A stretch of DNA of 64,000 nucleotides from Mycobacterium ahvazicum (GTDB lineage Bacteria; Actinomycetota; Actinomycetes; Mycobacteriales; Mycobacteriaceae). This document shows positions 34,212-42,214 of the stretch, piece by piece. Position numbers and translations under genes: made by a program. The notes under the pieces are model-generated. The model had not been told where the DNA came from. It searched no databases and saw only the letters and a program-made list of their open reading frames with translations. The DNA lies in NCBI RefSeq assembly GCF_900176255.2, contig NZ_FXEG02000001.1, positions 62,001 through 126,000 of the forward strand, in the 5' to 3' direction. The stretch's first letter is position 1; each line of letters opens with the position of its first letter.

Positions 34212-35285
34212 ATGCCAGAAATCAGATCGAAGGTATTTAACCCGTTCTCGTATCTAGGCCCTTCGCTATCGTTGATGCGATTCCACGTGGCCGCGTATGG
34301 TGGCCTCGCCTTCCTGCTTGGCACCATGTTCAGCGGTCAGCACATCGAGTGGCCCACGTTCGCTGGGCTTTGGTGTATTGGAGTTGTCGTCAACGGCTCC
34401 ATATTTGCTCTAAACGACTTTGTTGACCTGCCGCGCGATCGGCAAAACCCGGCACGACAAAGAAGCGCTCTCGTCGCTGGGAGGGTAAGCCAGCGTTGGG
34501 CGCTGAGCCTCGCGACCACACTTCCGCTACTTGCAACGGCAAGCGCTGCTCTGATGAGCTGGAGCGGCCTAAGAGTCGCTGCATTTTCGATGCTGCTCGG
34601 TGTTGCGGTACTCGTGAATATTTATCAGAAGGCGAGTCGCTACCCCTTATTAATGGAAATACTGTTTGCGGTTACGATGGTTGTTCCGCTACCGCTGACG
34701 AGTTGGGCCGAATTTGGGCAAGTGCCAAGCCAGGTATGGCTTGCAACCCTGTCCTTCTTCTGGTTGTCACTGGAGCTCGACAGCATCTGCGGAAACCTAA
34801 AGGACTTGTCTTCTGACCTCGCAACCGGTTTTCGAACGCTCGCGGTTCACTATGGAGTTACGGTCGCAACCGACGGAAACATCAATGCTGGCCGAAAGTA
34901 TTATCGCTACGCACTCGTGCTGCATCTGCTCAATTCGGTCACACTGGCGGCCCTTTCATGGACTTCGACGCGTGATTTATCAACAGTTGAACGTATTCCT
35001 GTGATGCTCATTGTAATAGTATTAATTTTAATTGGATGGCTCGATTTCTACCTGTTGATCGACGGTAAGCGAAGTCCGGCGCCTAATGGTCGCGATTTAT
35101 TTATCGGCGCGGGATTGACAGTATTCTTGACATCAGCCGTTGTGCAAGCCGATTCCTGGCTGGGAATAGCGGCGATTTCAGTCGCACTGGCTTGGGAACT
35201 GATTTATCGGGCTATCGCATATGCACGCCAGCGATCCGCGGCTTTGGAGGCAAAGCTGAATCGCGCTCCGGCCAAAGATACTTGA
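34212..35285 (+). CDS. UbiA-family membrane prenyltransferase
   Basis: A 357-residue membrane protein with eight to nine helices and both UbiA aspartate motifs: ALNDFVDLPRDRQNP (NDxxDxxxD) near residue 70 and GNLKDLSSDLATGFRTLAVHYG (DxxxD) near residue 200. UbiA enzymes attach a prenyl chain to an aromatic or other acceptor, or cyclise prenyl diphosphates. Codon use is low in GC (for example GTATTAATTTTAATTGGATG), clearly unlike flanking genes. It is convergent with the GNAT-like gene, only one base between stops. Confidence 0.85.
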   Translation: MPEIRSKVFNPFSYLGPSLSLMRFHVAAYGGLAFLLGTMFSGQHIEWPTFAGLWCIGVVVNGSIFALNDFVDLPRDRQNPARQRSALVAGRVSQRWALSLATTLPLLATASAALMSWSGLRVAAFSMLLGVAVLVNIYQKASRYPLLMEILFAVTMVVPLPLTSWAEFGQVPSQVWLATLSFFWLSLELDSICGNLKDLSSDLATGFRTLAVHYGVTVATDGNINAGRKYYRYALVLHLLNSVTLAALSWTSTRDLSTVERIPVMLIVIVLILIGWLDFYLLIDGKRSPAPNGRDLFIGAGLTVFLTSAVVQADSWLGIAAISVALAWELIYRAIAYARQRSAALEAKLNRAPAKDT

Positions 35286-35286
35286 C

Positions 35287-35847
35287 TCAACTAATTGTGG
35301 GCGGCTGCCGCCTCATCAGCAGTGTCAGCTTCGATGAATACTCCGATTCACATGGCACGAATCCGTGGGCGGCGTACGCGTCAACCAATCTGTCTTCCCC
35401 GCGTGCATCTGCCCATAGTGTGAGTTGATGTTCATCCGCCAAGCGAATCAGATGCTTGCCCAGGTAGATAGCGGCTCCAGGACGTCTGCCAACCAGCAGA
35501 GCCGCCAGATTCACAACTTCCCAATCGTGCGTCCAATTGAGCACGAACGGTCGGCGGCTAGCATTCCATGGAGTGCCATGCGGAACCAGGATCGACCGAA
35601 AAAGCCACAGCGCTGAGCCCGCGAAGCGCTGCCAATTGATCCGTGATTGCACACCGATAACTGCTACGCCAGGTATCGCGAGGTGAGGCGATGTCAGCAC
35701 CTTTATAAAGAAGCGGATCTTTGTGTACTGCCGCCCGTCCCCTAGCCTGCTTGTCAGAATCGACGAAGCAGCCCTGGCATCGTAAATGGCAATCCAGCGT
35801 GGCAAAGGCAGCAAGCTTTCATCTGCAGCAGAAATATGTTCGGGCAC
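35287..35847 (-). CDS. GNAT-like acetyltransferase, island gene
   Basis: A 186-residue protein whose second half fits the GNAT fold: VVNLAALLVGRRPGAAIYLG as the acyl-CoA loop region, KHLIRLADEHQLTLWADA, and the closing YAAHGFVPCESEY that typically precedes the last strands. It would transfer an acetyl or acyl group from CoA; the acceptor is unknown. It is the right-most gene of the AT-richer island. GTG start at 35847; an internal start is possible. Confidence 0.6.
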   Translation of the reverse strand: MPEHISAADESLLPLPRWIAIYDARAASSILTSRLGDGRQYTKIRFFIKVLTSPHLAIPGVAVIGVQSRINWQRFAGSALWLFRSILVPHGTPWNASRRPFVLNWTHDWEVVNLAALLVGRRPGAAIYLGKHLIRLADEHQLTLWADARGEDRLVDAYAAHGFVPCESEYSSKLTLLMRRQPPTIS

Positions 35848-36179
35848 TGCGGTAGCCAGTCTTCTATTTCGACGCTGGGTTGTTTCGTGACACCAGAATT
35901 ATAGTCGTCCAACTTACGACGGAGTCGAACCCGCTTAGAATGACGCAAAAGAAGATAGTGGCGGCGAAAGCTTCGCAGACGCCAATGTCGTTCTCCGAGC
36001 TGCCTGCAGAGGCGGCGCGACCGCGAGCCAGTGAACGGGTTTGTCGCTCGGGGGCGAGCACTTCGACCCCACCCGCGGCGGGTGGGCACTTCGACCCCGC
36101 CCGCCCGGCGGCCACCGGCTCGATGGGGCAACCCGGGCGGGCTCGTCGGTATCGGCGCTGACCACGCTAGTTTGTCCAT
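35848..36179. other. 332-base gap between island and selC
   Basis: No convincing gene is seen. The left half is AT-rich like the island, and the right half returns to high GC. CACTTCGACCCC occurs at 36058-36069 and, in similar form, at 36086-36097, flanking a hairpin. The selC promoter should lie in the last 60 bases. No integrase or direct-repeat attachment site was found. Confidence 0.5.
36068..36086. terminator. GC-rich hairpin upstream of selC
   Basis: CCCACCCGC and GCGGGTGGG pair across a single central G. It could insulate selC from transcription arriving from the island. Confidence 0.4.
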
Positions 36180-36275
36180 GGAGGCGTTTGGGTTCCTGGT
36201 GGTCCCCCCGGTCTTCAAAACCGGTGAGATCGAGTATCTCGGTCTGGCGGGTTCGATTCCCGTCCGCCTCCGCCA
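36180..36275 (+). tRNA. selC: Selenocysteine tRNA (anticodon UCA)
   Basis: A 96-base tRNA including encoded CCA. The acceptor stem GGAGGCG (36180-36186) pairs with CGCCTCC (36265-36271), discriminator G at 36272. The anticodon stem CCGGT/ACCGG encloses CTTCAAA, placing UCA in the anticodon, which reads UGA. The long variable arm is GAGAT/ATCTC, and the T-arm holds GTTCGATTCC. The extra length and UCA anticodon are hallmarks of tRNA-Sec. It ends 21 bases before selA, so it may be cut from a selC-selA-selB transcript. Confidence 0.95.
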
Positions 36276-36296
36276 GCCCTGGACGCGAGGAGGCAC

Positions 36297-37616
36297 GTGA
36301 CACAGGTCGACCCGCGCCGCCTGATTCCGCGCACGGATCAGTTGCTTTCGCTTGCGCCGGTGCAGGAGGCGCGAAGCCGGCTGGGTGAGCACGCGGTCAG
36401 GGACGTGGTGCGCGACATCCAGGACCGGGCCCGCCGCGGCGACCTGGCGCCCGACCAGGTGCAGGACGCGGTGCTGGCGTCGCTGGCCGCGCACCGCAAC
36501 ACCAAGCTGCGCCCGGTGCTCAACGCCACCGGCGTCGTCGTGCACACCAACCTGGGCCGGGCGCCATTGGCCGCGAGCGCGATCGAGGCACTGGTGTCCG
36601 CGAGCGGCTACGTCGACGTGGAACTCGACCTGGCGACGGGCACCCGCTCGAAGCGCGCGGTCGCCCTCCGTCAGGCGCTGCTGGATGTCTGCCCCGCCGC
36701 CGAGGACGCGCTGGTGGTCAACAACGGGGCGGCCGCGCTGGTGCTGGCAACCACCGCGCTGGCAGCCGGCGGCGAGGTCGTGGTGAGCCGCGGCGAGCTG
36801 ATCGAGATCGGTGCCGGATTCCGGCTGCCCGACCTGATCGCATCCACCGGTGCCCGCCTGCGTGAGGTCGGGACCACCAACCGCACCCATTTGAAGGACT
36901 ACGCGGACGCGATCGGGCCGCAGACCGGATGTGTGCTCAAGGTGCACCAGAGCAATTTCCGGGTGGAGGGGTTCACCTCCGCCGTCGCGGTCTCCCAGCT
37001 GCGGGCGCTGGCCGACGAGACGCATGTCCCCTTGGTCGTCGACCTCGGCAGCGGGCTGCTGGCGCCCGATCCGCTACTGCCCGAGGAGCCCGACGCCGCC
37101 ACCGCGCTGGCCGCGGGCGCCGACGTGATCACCGCCAGTGGCGACAAACTGCTGGGCGGCCCGCAGGCGGGCATCGTGCTCGGCCGCAGCGAGGTGGTCA
37201 CCCGGATGGCGCGGCATCCGCTGGCGCGTGCCGTGCGTGCCGACAAGCTCACCCTCGCCGCGCTGGAGGCGACGGTCCGGGCAGGCACCTCGCCGGTGAC
37301 CCAGGCCCTGCACGCCGATCCCGACCGGCTGCGGGCACGCGCGCAGCGTTTGGCCGAGGCGGTCGGCGCATCCGTCGTCGCGCACGACGGCCGAGTCGGT
37401 GGCGGCGGCGCCCCGGGCGTCCCGTTGCCGGGCTGGGCGGTCCGCCTCCCCGAATCGGCGGCGGCTGCCCTGCGCGCCGGAGAGCCCGCGGTGCTGCCGA
37501 GGGTGCACGACGGCGCCTGCCTGCTGGATCTGCGCTGCATCCCCGAGTCCGACGACGGTCGTCTGCTGGCAGCGGTGCGCGCCGCGTTAACCGGAACGCC
37601 CGAGGCGGACCGCTGA
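36297..37616 (+). CDS. selA: L-seryl-tRNA(Sec) selenium transferase
   Basis: A 439-residue PLP enzyme that converts Ser-tRNA(Sec) to Sec-tRNA(Sec) with selenophosphate. The PLP Lys is K284 in TASGDKLLGGPQAG; other family motifs are LNATGVVVHTNLGRAPL, VNNGAAALVLATTALA, VHQSNFRVEGF and VVDLGSGLL. Length is close to E. coli SelA (463). The GTG at 36297 has an excellent ribosome site (GAGGAGG, five bases away). It follows selC closely and overlaps selB. Confidence 0.96.
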   Translation: MTQVDPRRLIPRTDQLLSLAPVQEARSRLGEHAVRDVVRDIQDRARRGDLAPDQVQDAVLASLAAHRNTKLRPVLNATGVVVHTNLGRAPLAASAIEALVSASGYVDVELDLATGTRSKRAVALRQALLDVCPAAEDALVVNNGAAALVLATTALAAGGEVVVSRGELIEIGAGFRLPDLIASTGARLREVGTTNRTHLKDYADAIGPQTGCVLKVHQSNFRVEGFTSAVAVSQLRALADETHVPLVVDLGSGLLAPDPLLPEEPDAATALAAGADVITASGDKLLGGPQAGIVLGRSEVVTRMARHPLARAVRADKLTLAALEATVRAGTSPVTQALHADPDRLRARAQRLAEAVGASVVAHDGRVGGGGAPGVPLPGWAVRLPESAAAALRAGEPAVLPRVHDGACLLDLRCIPESDDGRLLAAVRAALTGTPEADR

Positions 37617-39403
37617 GCACCCACGTCCTGGCCACCGCCGGCCACGTCGATCACGGCAAGAGCACGCTCATCCGTGCCCTGACCGGCATGGAGCCCGACC
37701 GGTGGGAGGAAGAGCGCCGCCGCGGCCTGACCATCGACCTCGGCTTCGCCTGGACCACCCTGCCGTCGGGCCGCGAGGTGGCCTTTGTCGACGTGCCCGG
37801 ACACCAGCGCTTCCTGGCCAACACGCTGGCCGGCCTCGGTCCCGCGCCGGTGGTCTGCTTCGTCGTCGCCGCGGACGAGGGTTGGCGAGCGCAGTCCAGC
37901 GACCACCGCGATGCGCTCGCCGCGCTGGGCATCCGGCACGGCCTGATCGTGGTGACCCGCGCCGACCGGGCGCCGGACCGTGCGCCCGAGGTGCTGGCCC
38001 AGGCGCGCGACGAACTAGCCGGCACCGGGCTGCGGGATGCGCCCGGGGTGGTCGTGTCCGCGGTCGACGGGACCGGGCTGACCGAATTGCGTGCCACCCT
38101 CGATCGCGTCTTGGAGCAGCTGCCCGCACCCGAGACCACCGCCCGGGTGCGGCTGTGGGTCGATCGGTCCTTCACGATCACCGGCGCGGGCACTGTCGTG
38201 ACCGGCACGCTCGCGGCCGGCACCCTGGCGCGCGGGGATCGGCTGAACCTGCTCGACGCGGACCGGCCGCAGTCGGTCGTCATCCGCGGTTTGCAGAGCC
38301 GCGGCGAGCCCTACCCGAGGCTGGGGCCGGTGGCCCGGGTCGCGCTGAACCTGCGTGGCGTCTCGCGCGACGTCATCCAACGGGGGAGCGCGCTGGTCAC
38401 CCCCGGGGCGTGGGTCAGCACCGGCACGCTCGATATTCGCCGCACCACCGGCGGCCCGATGACCGACGCCGCCGCCCGGCTCGTCGTGCACGTCGGCACC
38501 GCGGCGGTGCCCGCGCGGTTGCGGCCGTTCGACGACGACCACGGCCGGCTCACGCTCGACCGGCCTCTGCCGCTGGTGCTCGGCGACCGATTGGTGCTGC
38601 GCGACCCGGGCGGCCAGCGGGTCCTCGGCGGCGCCATGGTGCTCGACGCCGACCCCCCGGTGCTGCGGCGGCGCGGCGACGGAACCCGTCGAGCCGCGGC
38701 GCTGAGCGCGCTGGATGCGGCCGGTGACGTCGGCGCCGAGGTGGCCCGCCGCGGCGCGGTGCGGGAGAGCCATCTGCGCCGGCTGGGGTTCGTGTCATCG
38801 GCGATACCCGAGAGCGTGCGGGTGCTCGACGACTGGTGGGTGCACGCCGCGACGTTCCAGGCCTGGCAGCAGCGGCTGCGCGCCGCGGTCGAGGAACTGC
38901 ATGCGCGAGACTCGTTGGCAGAGGGTCTATCTCGCGGTGCGGCGCGCGACCTGCTGGCCCTGCCGGACGAGTCGCTGCTCGACGGCGTCACCCGCGACGC
39001 GGGACTGGAGCAGCGGGGCGGCCACATTCGGATGCCCGGCGCTCGCGACGACCTCGGGCGGGCCGAGGCCGCCGTGGGCGAATTGGAAGCGCGACTGCGG
39101 GCCGAGCCCTTCGATGCGCCGGAGGCCGACGATCTGTCGGCGCTGCAGTTGTCCGCCCGCGAACTGGCGGCCGCCGAGCGGGCCGGGCGGGTGCTGCGGC
39201 TGCGCGACGGGGTCGTGTTGCTGCCCAGTGCGCCCGCTCTGGCGATGCGGGAGTTGGCCCGGCTGGCGCAGCCGTTCACCACCAGCCAAGCGCGCCAAGC
39301 CCTCAACACCACCCGGCGGGTGGCGATCCCTTTGTTGGAACATCTCGACGCGCGGGGCTGGACCCGCCGGCTAGACGCCGGCCATCGCGAGGTGGTGCGA
39401 TGA
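37613..39403 (+). CDS. selB: Selenocysteine-specific elongation factor
   Basis: A protein of about 596 residues. The N-terminal GTPase has GHVDHGKST (G1), DVPGHQRF (G3) and VVTRAD in the NKxD position, followed by EF-Tu-like barrels (SFTITGAGTVVTGTLAAGTL) and the C-terminal winged helices that bind SECIS RNA. SelB brings Sec-tRNA to the ribosome at UGA. No ATG, GTG or TTG is found near the start; CTG at 37613, overlapping the selA stop as CTGA, is the first in-frame option. Extensions to 36929 run through selA and are rejected. Confidence 0.93.
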   Translation: MSTHVLATAGHVDHGKSTLIRALTGMEPDRWEEERRRGLTIDLGFAWTTLPSGREVAFVDVPGHQRFLANTLAGLGPAPVVCFVVAADEGWRAQSSDHRDALAALGIRHGLIVVTRADRAPDRAPEVLAQARDELAGTGLRDAPGVVVSAVDGTGLTELRATLDRVLEQLPAPETTARVRLWVDRSFTITGAGTVVTGTLAAGTLARGDRLNLLDADRPQSVVIRGLQSRGEPYPRLGPVARVALNLRGVSRDVIQRGSALVTPGAWVSTGTLDIRRTTGGPMTDAAARLVVHVGTAAVPARLRPFDDDHGRLTLDRPLPLVLGDRLVLRDPGGQRVLGGAMVLDADPPVLRRRGDGTRRAAALSALDAAGDVGAEVARRGAVRESHLRRLGFVSSAIPESVRVLDDWWVHAATFQAWQQRLRAAVEELHARDSLAEGLSRGAARDLLALPDESLLDGVTRDAGLEQRGGHIRMPGARDDLGRAEAAVGELEARLRAEPFDAPEADDLSALQLSARELAAAERAGRVLRLRDGVVLLPSAPALAMRELARLAQPFTTSQARQALNTTRRVAIPLLEHLDARGWTRRLDAGHREVVR

Positions 39404-39428
39404 ACCCGATTGTGGGGGAGGCATTTAC

Positions 39429-40376
39429 GTGATCATTGTTGTCGGCGCGGGGATATGCGGTCTCGCCGCCGCCTACGAGTTGTCCAGGCGCGGAGAGCCC
39501 ACGGTCGTGTTCGAACGCGGCGAACCGTTCTCCGAACTGTCCGCGGGTCTGGCGCGCATCTTCCGCATCGCCCATCAGCGCCCCGCACTATGCCGGCTGG
39601 CCATCCGGGCACGCGCCGGCTGGCAGCGTTGGGAGAGCGAGCTCGAGGTGGGGCGGCTGCTCGGTTCCGAGGGTTTCGTTGCGGCGGCCCCACCCGAGGA
39701 GACCGCAACAGCGATGACGGAGGCCGGCGCCGAGTTCTCGTGGCTCGACCACCACCAGATCCAGGCCCGGATACCGTTCGTCACACCGCCCTGGGAGGCC
39801 GCGATTTTCGATCCGCGCGGTGGCAGCCTGCGCACTCGCCGTGCTCTGAGCGCCTTGGCGGCCCGGGTGGAGATCAGGCGCGGTCAGGTCGTCTCGCTCG
39901 GCGACGACGGCTCGGTCCGGCTTGCGGATGGCACCGTGATGCGGGGTGACCAAGTCCTGGTATGCGTGGGTGCCCAGACACCGGATTTGCTGGGCCCGTT
40001 CGATGTCGAGCTCACCCCGCACACTCGCTACACCTACGAGGGCGCAGACGCCACCGGCGCCGCCTGTCTGGCGGCCCCCGAGGGCTACGGGCTGCCACTG
40101 GGCAGCACCGGCCGATGGGCGTTCGGTCAGCCGATACCGGATCCGACCGGGGTGCGTGCGCTCTTCCCGGCGCTGTCGCCGGTGGGCCAGGTGGACTGCT
40201 TCACGGTGCATGCTCCGTGGCTCGACGCCGGCGGAGATGGGTGGAAGGCGGTGCGGCGCGGCCGTGTGGTCGGCTTCGTCGGCAACAACCTGATGAAGTT
40301 CGGGCCGTTGCTCGGGGAACTGCTCGCCGAGGCCGCTTGCAGTGCGGGGCTACCCAGCGAATTGAACCTTGCCTGA
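39429..40376 (+). CDS. FAD-dependent amine/amino-acid oxidase-like protein (DAO family)
   Basis: A 315-residue flavoprotein. The N-terminal FAD site is IIVVGAGICGLAAAYELSRR with the acidic ribose ligand in VVFERGEP. The sarcosine-oxidase-like C-terminal part contains FVGNNLMKFGPLLGELLAE. The protein is short for the family (about 370-390), so the substrate domain is compact. It might oxidise a cyclic or N-methyl amino acid. A strong ribosome site (GGGGGAGGC) precedes GTG 39429, 26 bases after selB. Confidence 0.8.
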   Translation: MIIVVGAGICGLAAAYELSRRGEPTVVFERGEPFSELSAGLARIFRIAHQRPALCRLAIRARAGWQRWESELEVGRLLGSEGFVAAAPPEETATAMTEAGAEFSWLDHHQIQARIPFVTPPWEAAIFDPRGGSLRTRRALSALAARVEIRRGQVVSLGDDGSVRLADGTVMRGDQVLVCVGAQTPDLLGPFDVELTPHTRYTYEGADATGAACLAAPEGYGLPLGSTGRWAFGQPIPDPTGVRALFPALSPVGQVDCFTVHAPWLDAGGDGWKAVRRGRVVGFVGNNLMKFGPLLGELLAEAACSAGLPSELNLA

Positions 40377-40525
40377 ATCGAAAGTCGTTGCACCGAAAGC
40401 CATTTCAAAGGCACAGTGGAACACGTCTTTCGGTGTCACGCGGTTGAGCGGTCCGCCGACCGAGTAATGGGCCATGATGGTCGCGAAGCAGTATTAGCTC
40501 AGTAAGGGAGCCCACCATTCGCGCG

Positions 40526-41875
40526 TTGAGAAAAATTCGACTGCCGATGCGTGTCTTGTCGTTGCGCACCATCGTCATCGTTGCGCAGTTGGGCGTGATC
40601 GCTCTCGTCGTCACGCTGGGCGTATGGGTCTGGGTCGGCGTCACCAACGATCAGTACAGCCAGCTCGACCGCCGGCTGGACTCCGTGAGCAGCCTCGGCG
40701 ACATCAACACCTTGCTCAACAGCCCGCACCAGAGCACCCCCGACCGGCCGTCGCCGGACGGCAATCTGGTGCGCACCGCCCGCATCGGTGCGTTGACCGT
40801 GTCGGTGCCCAGCGACATCGTCTTGCCCAAACTCGCCAACGGGTACGCGAACACCACGATCAACGGCGTGCAATACCGCGTCCGTACCTTCAACGCGGGT
40901 CCGGTCTCGATCGCGCTCGCCGCACCGCTGGCCGAGGCGCAGCATCGGATCAACGAACTGCACCTTCGGGTGTTGCTGATCTGCGCCGGCGTGATCACCG
41001 GCACCTTCCTGGTCGGCTGGGTGATCTCGTTGATCATGGTCAACCCGTTCGTCCTGCTGGCCCGGCAAGCCCGCGCCATCAATGCGCAATCCAGTCCCGA
41101 CGAGGTTGCGGTCCGCGGTGTGCGGGAGGCCGTCGAGATCGCCGACGCGGTCGAGCAGATGCTGGACCGTATCGGCAACGAGCAGCAGCGCACCAAGGCG
41201 GCACTCGAGTCGGCCCGTGACTTCGCCGCGGTCGCTTCACACGAGCTGCGCACCCCGCTGACCGCGATGCGCACGAACCTGGAGGTCCTGTCCACTCTCG
41301 AGCTGGCCGCCGAGCAGCGCGAGGAGATCATCGGCGACGTCATCCGCACCCAGAGCCGCATCGAGGCAACGCTGACGGCGCTGGAGCGACTCGCGCAGGG
41401 GCAGCTGACCACCGTCGACGACTTCGTGCCGTTCGACATCACCGAGCTGTTGGATCGTGCCGCGCACGATGCGCTGCGCATCTACCCCGACGTGGAGGTC
41501 TCACTGGTGCCGTCGCCGACGGTCTTGATGGTGGGGCTGCCGACGGGTCTGCGGCTGGTGATCGACAACGCGATTGCCAACGCCGTCAAGCACGGCGGTG
41601 CCACCAAGATTCAACTCACCGTGAGCAGTTCCGCCGAAGGCGTCGAAATCGCGATCGACGACGACGGCACCGGCGTCCCCGAATCCGAACGCACCGCGGT
41701 ATTCGAACGCTTCTCTCGCGGTTCGACGGCATCGCGCTCGGGCTCCGGACTGGGGCTGGCGTTGGTTGCCCAACAAGCAGAATTGCACGGCGGGAACGCA
41801 TCTCTGCACGCCAGCCCGCTCGGCGGAACGCGACTTCTGCTCAAGCTGGCTGGCGACGGCCGCGGCCCTTGCTGA
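40526..41875 (+). CDS. PrrB-like sensor histidine kinase (orphan)
   Basis: A 449-residue membrane kinase with two helices (IVIVAQLGVIALVVTLGVW and LLICAGVITGTFLVGWVISL), an extracytoplasmic loop of about 105 residues, HAMP, a phospho-His (H239) in VASHELRTPLTAM, the N-box NAIANAVKHGG, and G-boxes DDDGTGVPE and GSGLGLALV. The catalytic half is very close to mycobacterial PrrB. PrrB is always paired with the response regulator PrrA, but none is adjacent here. The start is unclear: TTG 40526, ATG 40547, or ATT 40517, which is well spaced from AAGGGAG. Confidence 0.88.
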   Translation: MRKIRLPMRVLSLRTIVIVAQLGVIALVVTLGVWVWVGVTNDQYSQLDRRLDSVSSLGDINTLLNSPHQSTPDRPSPDGNLVRTARIGALTVSVPSDIVLPKLANGYANTTINGVQYRVRTFNAGPVSIALAAPLAEAQHRINELHLRVLLICAGVITGTFLVGWVISLIMVNPFVLLARQARAINAQSSPDEVAVRGVREAVEIADAVEQMLDRIGNEQQRTKAALESARDFAAVASHELRTPLTAMRTNLEVLSTLELAAEQREEIIGDVIRTQSRIEATLTALERLAQGQLTTVDDFVPFDITELLDRAAHDALRIYPDVEVSLVPSPTVLMVGLPTGLRLVIDNAIANAVKHGGATKIQLTVSSSAEGVEIAIDDDGTGVPESERTAVFERFSRGSTASRSGSGLGLALVAQQAELHGGNASLHASPLGGTRLLLKLAGDGRGPC

Positions 41876-42214
41876 GTCAACCACACGAAACACGCAGCAG
41901 GCCAAACGGTTTAGCGTGAGCAGAAGCTTTGCTGTTACGACGCATCGCGAATTCGTAACAGCGCGAGCAAAACTTGCTGGCCCTGGGAATCACCGATTGC
42001 ATCCGCGCATCTGCTGGTGAGCTACTCGGATCACGCTGCGCACCAAGCGATTAACGACGGGCAGCAGCAACACCACGCGACGGGTGGAACGGTGTGGATC
42101 CATGGCGTGACCGAAGCCGGACGTCTGACATCGACCCGTGAGGCTCCGGAAACGGGCTAGCGCCCGCGCACTTAGTTAGGGTACCCTAACTTGAACGACG
42201 AGTTAGGGGACGTG
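41876..42214. other. 339-base gap with palindromic operator
   Basis: Between the PrrB-like kinase and the methyltransferase no coding region is supported. The right end carries the 18-base palindrome at 42174-42191, and a half-site-like GTTAGGGGA at 42202-42210 that also serves as ribosome site. The remainder shows nothing I can name. Confidence 0.5.
42174..42191. promoter_or_regulatory. Perfect 18-base palindrome before methyltransferase
   Basis: AGTTAGGGTACCCTAACT is fully self-complementary, 23 bases before ATG 42215. It recalls iron-box sites (TTAGG...CCTAA) but has an even centre unlike the 19-base IdeR consensus, so a TetR- or MarR-type repressor is equally likely. Confidence 0.6.

Noticed and set aside
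36058..36097. Repeated CACTTCGACCCC as a CRISPR or attachment repeat
   Set aside because: Only two copies around one hairpin, no spacer series and no integrase or cas gene.
35754..37025. 423-codon minus-strand frame across selC and selA
   Set aside because: It is antisense to the tRNA and selA, with composition of a GC-rich shadow frame and no domain.
42174..42191. Palindrome as a definite IdeR iron box
   Set aside because: The centre is even and the sequence departs from the 19-base consensus.
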